64,000 nt of DNA from Datura wrightii (lineage: Eukaryota > Streptophyta > Magnoliopsida > Solanales > Solanaceae), in contig JASDFA010000007.1 in assembly GCA_035772735.1 (NCBI GenBank), positions 85,335,501 to 85,399,500 of the forward strand, in the 5' to 3' direction. A model generated the notes under the pieces. That model was not told where the DNA came from, did not search any database, and saw only the letters and a list, made by a program, of their open reading frames with translations. Both the position numbers and the translations under genes were made by a program. Each line of letters opens with the position of its first letter. Positions within the stretch are counted from its first letter, which is position 1. This document shows positions 55,031 through 64,000 of the stretch, in pieces.

Positions 55031-56697
55031 TGTACAAAACCATAGCATATTACATGAGCATATATTACGTTCCTTCGATACAAAATGGATATTACAACAC
55101 TTTGCACAAGGACATTAAATTTATTCTCCTTGAGGATCTCCAACAGAGTTATCAAAGTCCAAGAATGATTAAATACCATCAATATACTCTTTGCTATACC
55201 TTAGTAAATCCATCCAACACTTAGATGAATCATTTGAGATCCTAAAAATTAATAATTATATAAAATCTACAAATATACATTAATTTATGCATTAACAATA
55301 TATTACAAATATATCCTAAAGATGAAGATTAATTCTTCAAAATCATGTATTGTATAGAAATAGAATAATAAGAAAATCTAGAAGACAAGAATTTCTTACC
55401 CATCCATAACACTTATGGTAAGTCAAAATCCAAGTACAAGTCCACTACAAATTTTTTCACTTGTTGACTAATCTTCTTGGTAAAAAGAATTAAAATTAGT
55501 AGAATTCAAAATGATAACATTGACAGTAAAATTTTAATGGCATTTAACAAAGTCTGGGAAAAAGTCACATTACAAGCCATTAATGTAAAAGAATCATGTA
55601 TTGAGGCTAAAGGATGAAGAAAAATGACCAAAAGGGAGGTAAAACTAGGCACAATTCCCATTATATTGGGATATTCAAGATAAGTACTAGTAAAACATGA
55701 TATTAGGGAGAAAGCAAGTAGAAAATTGCATACTAAAGTCTACCTTTTACCCATTTATTATCTATTGTTGCTTGACTTACTCCTATTCATAAACAAATTC
55801 AATTATTTCTTAGTAATAAGCTATTTCAACCCAATTTCTTGTCCCACTTGGTTACATAATTTTTGCCAAACATCAACTCTACTTTTCCCTATCTTCTTAC
55901 ACAATTCAATAAGGGGCAAAAGGTAATTGTTGTAGTTATTTTCATTACTAAACATTTGACGTGACTCAAACGAATTAATATTTGATGAGAACTATCTTAT
56001 TCACACGGAGTTCAGAGGGAAAAATGATTGATACTATATTAATTCACCCTAATGTGTAAGATGACAATTCCTTTGTTTTTGTCAATTATTGTTAGGATCA
56101 AGCGCTTACCATTATGCCAAAAGCTATAGCTGATAGCAAGGGCACAACTTTATTTCTTAACTAAGCCTACTAAGCAAGCGTCATGTTCAATCATGACTCA
56201 AACCCGCCCCCTCCACTCAGCGTAAGTTGTTATTTATATCCATAATAAAAAGTCACCTTACACATGTAGTACTAACTCACTGATATTTTCCGTCACACTT
56301 TAGCCTCGTCTCCCAAAGATGCTAAAGTTTTAGTTTTATAATGTGTTCTCTATCTCATATTTTTAGGTTTGGTTTTGGGCAATATCTTCACCTCCAAAAC
56401 ATTACATAACAATATACTATAAATATGTCCATGACAAATAATTCAAAATGTAGACTTGATTATTAATTCTGACTTAAACAGAATCCCAAATAATTATTTA
56501 CAATTGATTCTTAACATGTATTCACATGTTGCTAATAAGTCAAAGATGGGCACATGTGCTCAGTCTATTCAATCTAAATTGTATTCCTAATTTTATGGTA
56601 TACGAATGTGAGGAAATTCCTAAGTAATGATTTCTATTGAAAATGCCATCGACATGTATCCAAAAATATTATTATCACTGTCAAACATTAGATTACT
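55031..56697. other. Unassigned AT-rich DNA
   Basis: No coding frame worth naming and no LTR features. It may be the rest of the CACTA element 5' region or older intergenic DNA. A phrase around 56098-56165 (GCGCTTACCATTATGCC, AGCTATAGCTGATAGC) has the feel of a dispersed repeat, but I cannot name it. Confidence 0.4.
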
Positions 56698-57480
56698 TGT
56701 CACGCCCCACCTTAGGATGCATGACTGGCACCTGGTGCCCTACTAGGATCTGAACTGACTTAACTAGGCCTATGCACTCTTGGTGCAGGATTACATCCCA
56801 AATCAAGAAAACAACGGGCTATATCTCGATTGTAAATACAACCTCCGGTAGAAAAGGCCTTATAGCCACCTGTAAAGGAAAACAGCTAACCAGAAACAGG
56901 AAACAATAGGGAATCCTATGCAGGACGACCAGACTACCATGATATCTAGTTATGACTGTAAAGTAAAATCAGTGCTAAGCTAAACTATGGCCGAAAAAGC
57001 CGCTAATCTGCCAGCTAAGCAAGGCCCCACACAGCCAACAGTTAAACTAAAATATATATGGGCCCCACACGGTCAATAACAGCTAACCACAAGGAAACAA
57101 AAACAATCTGAAATCCTCTCAGAGTAATATGATGGTCGGGACAGGGCCCCGACCTACCCATAAACTATACAATCAAAAGAATAAACCTTCTAAAAACAAG
57201 CTCCGAAAGAAAGGAGCTAACTACTCTGGTGATGCTAGCTGAAAGCTACGAGGGACCTACTCCTCTTCTATTCGTACCTACAGGCAAGTAATTCAGTGCC
57301 ACCAGAAAGGGCGTTAGTACAATATATACTGAATATGTAAGGCGATAACTGTAAATGACTGAAATAAAGAGATAGAACTGAGAATAACTGAAATGAAGGG
57401 GTAGAGATCATACCTGAGTAATAGAACTTCTTACTATCTAATTTATTAATAACTAAAGCAAAAAAAACCTTACTTGGCCC
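56698..57480 (-). repeat. Unit J: partial A-type LTR, interrupted by K
   Basis: TGTCACGCCCCACCTTAGG followed by the same order of blocks as 5319-6100. No primer site adjoins its left end (TTACT), so this is the outer end of a 3' LTR or a solo LTR. It breaks at 57480 where K begins. Confidence 0.82.
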
Positions 57481-58941
57481 TGTTGTGCCCGCAAGTATAC
57501 GGGCCGTACAAGTGATATAGTAGCCCTTTTTAAGAGCGGGATGTCGAACCCACAGGGACTGGACTAATTCGGCTCATTATCAAGTTCAAGTGTGATATTA
57601 AATGTCGCAAGTGTTGATTATAGACTTTTTCGAGAAATTTAATTAAGTCTAGAGGTGGTCAACGAAATACTCTGAATTCATTCAAGGAGAAACTAGAGTT
57701 AAAGCCGGAAAATCATGCGATACAATGATTTGCAATGGTTTAAGTATGAAACTATCAATTGTCGTCTCACATAATTAAAATTGCATGTTCATGGTCTTCC
57801 AAACCTCTAAACACGACAAACTAGCCTCACTACTACATTGTTGAGCGAGGATGTTATTTCTAGTTCGTGGGAAATTCTCTACGTGGATGTGGTTTTGGGG
57901 TTTATGCCATTGATTTGGGTACTTCCGTACCTCTAACCATTTAACCAAACTTAGCTTCACAACTACTCCTACAAGTGGTGGAGTATGATTCTAAGTTGGT
58001 GTCTTTCTATCTTCCCATTTTATCAACCAAGCAAGGTAATTAGGTATATTCCTATCCTAACCACAAATCTTATCAAAAGACAAGAACTTGCTTCCTACAT
58101 TCTTATGTTCTTGCCTAAGTTTGCTTCCTCAAGCATTTACCTAAGCTTAACGTATGTGTTTTTCATGGTGATCAATCATAAAAACAACCATAATTAAGAA
58201 TGCAAGACAAAACAACAATCAATAACTTAATTCCAAAACAAATTCGTAAAAACACAATCATAACTCATGGCTTCAACCCTAGAGAAAGGGGTCTAGCCAC
58301 TCATTTTTGTAAAATTACAAGAAAACATAGTTAAAGTAACATACTTACAAGAATTGGTAGAAGAGAAGATGAAATTGATGAACCCTAGGTGAGTTCTCCC
58401 ACTTCTCCCTTCACTCCTAGGTGGTTTTTCAGAATAAAATCGTGACAAAATGTTTTTAGGAGCTAAGGGACCTATTTATAGTAAATGAGAAAAAACAACT
58501 ATTTAGCCCAAAGTGGAGTGGCTCCATGTCACGGAGTATATCGTGGAGCGCTGCCTCGTGACACGGAGTGTATCGCGGAGCACTGCCTCCGTGACACGGA
58601 GGTATCGCGGAAGCCCTCTGTAAATCGCCCAATTTAAATCCTAGAGGCACAACACTGCCGCGATGGCTCCGTGAAATGGTGCCCATCGCTACACCCTTCA
58701 GTGATCCCTCATTTTTTTCCAACTTTGGTGTATCACTCCCGATATCATTCCTCCACTTCACCAAATCATAAATTAAGTCCTCAAATGCGTTATTTACCTT
58801 TAAAAATAAGAACTAATCATGTTGGTTAGTATATATTCACATTTACATAAAATCACATGAGAATGTATATAAATAAGTAGATAAACAAGACTAAATTGAG
58901 TTATAAAGTAGCACTTGGGCATGCAATTATGCCCAAGATCA
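57481..58941 (-). repeat. 3' LTR of K (1461 bp)
   Basis: TGTTGTGCCCGC to GCCCAAGATCA. The end matches the H LTR end, so K and H are related families. Sense TATA TATAAATAG at 58480-58472. Confidence 0.88.
58472..58610 (-). promoter_or_regulatory. K LTR core promoter: TATA plus tandem inverted-repeat units
   Basis: About 46 bases upstream of the TATA box is a tandem of about 33-base units starting ACGGAG and ending CGTGAC (from 58531, 58563 and 58597). Inside are TGTCACGGAG and CCTCCGTGACAC arms as in A and H. Confidence 0.58.
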
Positions 58942-58978
58942 CAACCCCACACTTAAAGCCTTGTTCGTCCTCGAACAA
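58942..58978 (-). promoter_or_regulatory. Polypurine tract and hairpin of K
   Basis: AAGTGTGGGGTTG on the minus strand and TTGTTCGAGGACGAACAA at 58961-58978, as in H. Confidence 0.8.
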
Positions 58979-60795
58979 ACCTTTTACATCTCATGCACAT
59001 GAAGACTCACACATAGCTAATTTAGCAAGATAATTCAAGCTACGACTATAATGATTATTTAAGATAGCAAGTTAAAACTAGAGCATGGACAATTTCATCA
59101 ATGAAATGGTATACAACTCCGTTAAGACTTCCTAACCTCAAGAATCGACTCTCAATCTTAGCAAACTCATGCAAATCAACCGATCAAGAAATCCGACATG
59201 AATGTTATCTCTCATTAAACATGTGCCCTCACAACAAGAGAGTTGCCCATTTTTACTCACAAATTTTCAAATCACAACATGTATGGGTATATGAATAAGA
59301 TTACACTCGCTCTCTCAAAGAATTCACATGCATCATATAGTGAACCTTAAGCTTTCCCTTAGTGTTTTACTCCACTAATTTAAGGATGTATGAACGTAAG
59401 ATCAAGTAGGACTTAATGGGTTGTATTGTAAGCTAAGGGACGGGTAGGTACTATTCTAGCTAGTAATAGAGGCTATCTTTCCCAAGCGCTTTTAATAACT
59501 CCAACCTTCATTAAGGACATCTTTTCTCTTACTTCACCCTCATTCTTTTCAATCCTGAATATTTTTTCTTCTTGTTCCCATTTCTTTAAGCACACTTAGC
59601 TTATTAGTAAGGAGTACTTACGCAACTTTTTCATTCATTTATTTTCTTACTCCCTACCAATAATCAAGCATTTTCAAACATGTGCACCCTTGACCTTTCT
59701 CAATTTTTACAACTGCTACTTTTCCTTCTTTTTCATGCTTCTCACTCCTTCAGTCTTTCGGATTTTTCCCTTAAGCTCTTAGGAGTTCTGGATCAAATTC
59801 AAGGCTAATGAAAGAAAAAGGATTAAGCTTATATTGTAGCTATCAAAGAATAGGCTTAAGGCTCAATGGGGCTCACTAGGATTCAACACTCAAGGTAGGT
59901 AAAGTGAGGGATAAAAATTAGGTTCATTCAAAGAAATGCCTAAATCATCTCCTATATTTCACATCCTTCATTTCATTTTATCTACACACTAGGCAAGTTC
60001 TAGATATTCCACAATAGCACAGAATATTTGAAAAACATACACTCACAGCACATGTTCAATTCAAGACACATTCTGCAGACTCTTACTCAGCTAATCACAA
60101 GAATTAAAAATTAAGCTTCAATCACATTGAGTCAAATTCACGAGCCTAAGTGTCTCAAACAAAGTTATACACTTCTTACATGCTTCAACACTAACCACAC
60201 TTTTATCTTACAATCATGTATAGCACATAACAAGAACATCAAGCCATCAATTAGCTACTGGTTCAAAAACCAAAACCTATTGACTAATTTTTCCTCAAGA
60301 CGGTCGTCATCCATCCATCATCGGAAACAATCCCTAACTATGACTAAAAACATTATATACAGACAAAGAAAAATTTTTATTCTTCGGTTCAAAGACCCCC
60401 CCGTCGGAAAAGAACCAAAAAGAAAAACCAACGGGTGATGAAGTCATTCTTGACTCACAAAATTTTTTTTTTCAAATATTTCTCACAAGCATTACATTCA
60501 CCAAAAATCGTTAAGCACAAAATTTTTGAAATTTATAGCATCAAATTAAACTTAAACAGGATGAGAAATACTCCCTGAGCCTCTATGCCTAGCTAACAAC
60601 ATGCTTTTCTTCAAGTTTTCATAAGTGGGTGTTTGACCCCACACTTCTTCTCTTCCATACTTTTTAGCTTCCTCCTCCACGGATACTCAGACTTCTCCTC
60701 AATCTGTGCTTAACTTTCCTCCAAAAACACAAACACGATGAAAATAAACAAAATCAAAACAAACAAAAATCACAAATTGTACCTGTGGTACCCTT
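58979..60795 (-). other. 3' non-coding block of K
   Basis: About 1.8 kb with no gene and no ORF2. It shares the ordered short blocks of H, including AAGACGGTCGTCATCC at 60295-60325. Confidence 0.65.
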
Positions 60796-60839
60796 AGGTT
60801 GCCTCCCAAGCAGCGCCTTATTTTACGTCGTGGCATGAC
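60796..60839 (-). other. Post-protease motif of K
   Basis: Sense GTCATGCCACGACGTAAAAT, later GGGAGGCAACCT, directly after the protease frame. Confidence 0.68.
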
Positions 60840-60853
60840 GTGGACTATCCTTT

Positions 60854-63220
60854 TTAGGACATCCTCATACTTGGGTTCCCGTTCGAGAACCATCTCCTTT
60901 TCTTTTGATTTTTAGAGGAAACAGCCTCCACTCTGTTCCTCTCTTCCTCCAACTTCTTCACACTCTGAAGCCCTTCATCAGATTGGAGCTGAACACTTGT
61001 CATTACCTTTGGCCATGGACCTGATGAATCCCCCACCCCACGCTCATCCTCTGACAACACACTCACCTTACAAAGGTTTCTATAGTTTGTGGATGGGTTC
61101 ATTTCTTGGTATACTCGGAAGAGTTCTTCTTCATCCTCGACCCTCATTTTCAGGGTCCCTACTCTCAAGTCAATTACCACTCCTCCGGTGGCCAAGAATG
61201 GTCGTCCCAAGATTAAGGGTACCTGGTCATCAACATGAAAATCTAAGATAATAAAATCAGCAGGTATACTAAACTTACCCACTTTGATGAGAAGGTACTC
61301 TATTATTCCATCAGGTGCCACTCGCAACTTATCCGCCAGCTGCAGCATCAACCTTGTTGGCCTCGGTTTTCCCAACCCTAGGGTGTTAAATAAAGATAGG
61401 GGCATTAGATTAACTGCTGCCCCTAGATCACACAAAGCTCGCAACACCTCAGCTTTACCAATTTGTATGGGGAGGGTAACACTCCCTGGGCCTTTGAGCT
61501 TTTTTGGAATTTTGCTCAATACCCTATGACTGCACTCCTCAGTCAGTGATACCATTTGAACATCCACCAATCTGACTTAGTTAGCCATCAAATCTTTCAA
61601 GTGTTTAGCATACTTGGGCATTCCCTGCAAAACATCAATAAGAGGCAAATTTTTATGTGAAGTTCTTTGAAAATCTCAAAGAACTTTTTGAAGCATTCCT
61701 CCTCTTTGTTCTTTCTGAATCTCTGAGGGAATGATGGTGGTGGTCCTTGTGCTGGCTGCAATGAATATTGTGCATTTTGTTGCACATCACTCTAATTCTC
61801 TCCCTTGTCAGTGGATGGTCCTTGTCTAACCAACTCCGGTTGCACCTCATTTCTCTTCTCTTTAGGCACTACATCAGCTAATTGTTTGCCGCTCCTCAGA
61901 CTGATGGAATTGACCTGCCGTGGTTAGGATCTGTGTCACTTGGTAGTCCTCCCTGCGGTCTCATGTTTTGAGCAGCTGCTATCTGACCCATCTGCTTTTC
62001 TAGATTGCGGATGGCCACTTGCTGATTCTTCAAGTCTGATGCCATCCTCGCCTGATTTTCTACTAACTAAGTCTGGGTCTCCATGATTTTCTGCAATGTT
62101 TCCTCAATTTTGCTGCTCAACTGGCCATCATTCTGCCTATTATGTTGATACTACTGCTGTTGAGGTTGCTGATAACTTTGCTTTTCATTTCCACCCCAAG
62201 AAAAATTTGAGTGGCCCTGCCAATTTTTGTTGTAATTGATCCCAAAATTCTAATTGTTCCTCTGCACATTCCCAACAAAATTGATGGATTCTGGATTGGC
62301 TCCACAAGATTCTACATTGTGCCCATTATTTCCACAAATTTCACACCAACTCGGAGCTTGCTGAACTGCATTAACCTGACCTTGTTGTTGGTTCATACTC
62401 AGGTTATGGAATTGAGTCATCATCTGATGCTGGAACAAAGCTAACTGTGCCGCCAAGGAATTCATACCCTCTACCTCTATCAACCCTGCTCTCTTTCCTG
62501 CGCCTCTTGATGCTTCACTGTGCCACTCTGGATTTCTCTATGCAATTCTATTCAACAGCGTGTACAGCTCATCATAAGTCTTCTCTAAGGCTTGCTCACC
62601 CGATGCAGAGTCTAGTAAAATTTTCGTGTGTGGGTCTAGACTTTCTACAAAGGTATGATCCAGCACTTCATTCGATTGCTGGTGATGGGGACAGTCTCTT
62701 AATAATGACTTGAATCTTTCCCAAGCCAAATATAAATTCTCATCAAGCCTCTGCTTGAAACTCAGTATTTCACTTCTCAACTTTGCAATCTTGCCTGAAG
62801 GAAAAAATTTGATAAGGAACTTTTTTGCCAAATCATTCCACGAAGTTATGGAGTTCGGTGGCTCAGCTTTCAACCACTTCTTTGCCTCTCCCAACAATGA
62901 AAATGGGAAGAGGGTAAGTTGGACATAATCTGTGAGGACACGCCGGTGGGGACAAATGTGTCACTAATCCCAAGAAAGTTTTGTAAGTGCTGTTGCGGGT
63001 CCTCATGTGCAATCCCAGTGAATTGACCACTAGAATGTAACAGTTGCACCATGTTATGCTTCAATTCAAAGTTCCCTCCAAGCTCCGGTTTTGGGATACT
63101 AGAGTTCACATTAGTCGCTTGTGGGATTGCCACTTCACGAACTGGTCTGGCTGCCATTGCTTCTGGTGACAATTGTGCTTGTCCTGTGGGTGGTTGTTGT
63201 TGTACCTTTTCTTGAAGTCA
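60854..63220 (-). pseudogene. Athila-type Gag-protease of K, frameshifted
   Basis: From 63172: Gag N-terminus (FELKHNMVQLLHSSGQFTGI, HEDPQQHLQNFL), frame change near 62930, Gag core 62897-62538 (AKKWLKAEPPNSITSWNDLA, KFFPSGKIAKLRSEI), zinc-knuckle region 62483-62250 (CEICGNNGHNVESC), linker, then QRFRKNKEEECFKKF (61785-61597) and protease 61570-60854 (CDLGAAVNLMPLSLF, ILGRPFLATGG). Codons upstream of 63172 read NKELVEPLLEPERQ, so the original start lies a little further up. At least three frame breaks. It shows what the missing capsid part of H looked like. No RT follows. Confidence 0.85.
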
Positions 63221-63426
63221 TTTCAGCTTTTTCGCAATAGCTACTCTCCTTCGCAAATGGATTTGACGTTCAGGTTCAAGCAACGGTTCCACAAGCTCTT
63301 TATTCTTAGCCAGCTCGGCAAGACAACCTGTCACCTGCAATAAGTCAGACTAAGACCAAGTTTCTCAACACTTAAGAAATTTAAAAATCACAAAAAAAAT
63401 AGACAAATTCACTAAACTTCGCCGAG

Positions 63427-63444
63427 TCCCCGGCAACGGCGCCA
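63427..63444 (-). promoter_or_regulatory. Primer-binding site of K, Asp tRNA
   Basis: TCCCCGGCAACGGCGCCA on the plus strand, the exact 18 bases seen in H, six bases from the LTR. Confidence 0.92.
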
Positions 63445-63450
63445 AAAACT

Positions 63451-64000
63451 TGTTGTGCCCTCAAGTGTACGGGTCGTACAAGTAATATAGTGGCCTTTTT
63501 TAAGAGTCGGATGTCGAACCCACAGGGACTGGACCAATTCAGCTCATTATCAAGTTCAAGTGTGATATTAAATGTCGCAAGTGTTGATTATAGACTTTTT
63601 CGAGAAATTTAATTAAGTCTAGAGGTGGTCAACAAAATACTCTGAATTCATTCAAGGAGCAACTAGAGTTAAAGCCGTAAAATCATGCGATACTATGATT
63701 TGCAATGGTTTAAGTATGAAACTATCAATTGTCATTTCACATAATCAAAATTGCATGTTCATGGTCTTCCAAACCTCTAAACACGACAAACTAGCCTCAC
63801 TACTACATTGTTGAGCGAGGATGTTATTTCTAGTTCGTGGGAAATTCACTACGTGGATGTGGTTTATGGGGTTTATGCCATTGATTTGGGTACTTCCGTA
63901 CCTCCAACCATTTAACCAAACATAGCTTCACAACTACTCCTACAAGTGGTGGAGTACGATTCTAAGTTGGTGTCTTTCTATCTTCCCATTTTATCAACCA
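63451..64000 (-). repeat. 5' LTR of K, truncated by window end
   Basis: Matches 57481 onward through the window end with roughly 23 differences by eye. Confidence 0.88.

Larger units (their letters stand above)
57481..64000 (-). mobile_element. Unit K: Athila-like non-autonomous element, right part cut by window end
   Basis: Sense order: 5' LTR (from beyond 64000 to 63451), primer site, broken gag-protease (63220-60854), post-protease motif, 3' non-coding block, polypurine tract, 3' LTR (58941-57481). No RT, integrase or ORF2. LTRs differ at roughly 4 percent in the 550 bases that can be compared. Confidence 0.85.

Noticed and set aside
55440..55456. CACTACAAATTTTTTC as a CACTA terminal repeat
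   Set aside because: It lies in the wrong orientation for the end of the minus-strand TNP2 fragment and lacks the usual CACTACAAGAAA form; no partner end was found.

Overview
This window is plant nuclear DNA made almost entirely of nested LTR retrotransposons; I see no host gene, tRNA or rRNA. The primer-binding sites (initiator-Met tRNA in one group, Asp tRNA in the other), the chromodomain-type Gag-Pol fragments, the Athila-type Gag-protease fragments and a CACTA transposase remnant are all typical of plants. A eudicot, possibly Solanaceae, is my inference from the general look of the families and is not proven here. I name the units A to K.

Layout. A (1-12278, minus strand): a Tekay/Del-like Ty3-gypsy tandem with the structure LTR(end)-internal-LTR-internal-LTR. 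The first internal region has a Gag-Pol frame broken by one stop codon; the second is a gag-integrase deletion fusion. A sits in the gag of B (12279-14760, minus), an older Ty3-gypsy element with a 892-bp LTR. B sits in the LTR of C (14761-15293 plus 27960-29058, plus strand). C is also split by D (15294-27959, plus strand), a compound Tekay-like element with three LTRs and two decayed internal regions, bounded by a perfect 5-bp target duplication. C abuts E (29059-29544), an old pol 3' fragment. F (29545-about 36865, minus) is a decayed Athila-like element without reverse transcriptase or integrase. G (about 36866-54184, minus) is a decayed Tekay-like element whose reverse transcriptase is split by H (40449-49599, minus). 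H is a young Athila-like non-autonomous element with 1462-bp LTRs that differ at about 18 sites by eye, and two long open frames. G lies in I (54185-about 55030), a CACTA TNP2 transposase fragment. J (56698-57480) is part of an A-type LTR interrupted by K (57481 to the window end, minus), a third Athila-like non-autonomous element.

How the parts work together. The Tekay-like units once carried gag, protease, reverse transcriptase, RNase H, integrase and chromodomain in one frame. F, H and K keep at most a zinc-knuckle Gag part and protease and have no reverse transcriptase or integrase, so they must have relied on enzymes supplied by other elements. F and H also carry a second gene (ORF2) of the type annotated as putative plant transposon protein, in the same place although their sequences have diverged widely.

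Most interesting signal: a GC-rich inverted-repeat module (arms like GTGTCACGGAG / CTCCGTGACAC) lies directly upstream of the TATA box in LTRs of unrelated lineages (A, H, K). It occurs again inside H upstream of a TATA-like sequence and ORF2, suggesting a movable promoter module and an internal promoter for ORF2. Coordinates of LTR ends were read from TG..CA termini, primer-binding sites, polypurine tracts and target duplications by eye; identities are counted by eye and approximate.
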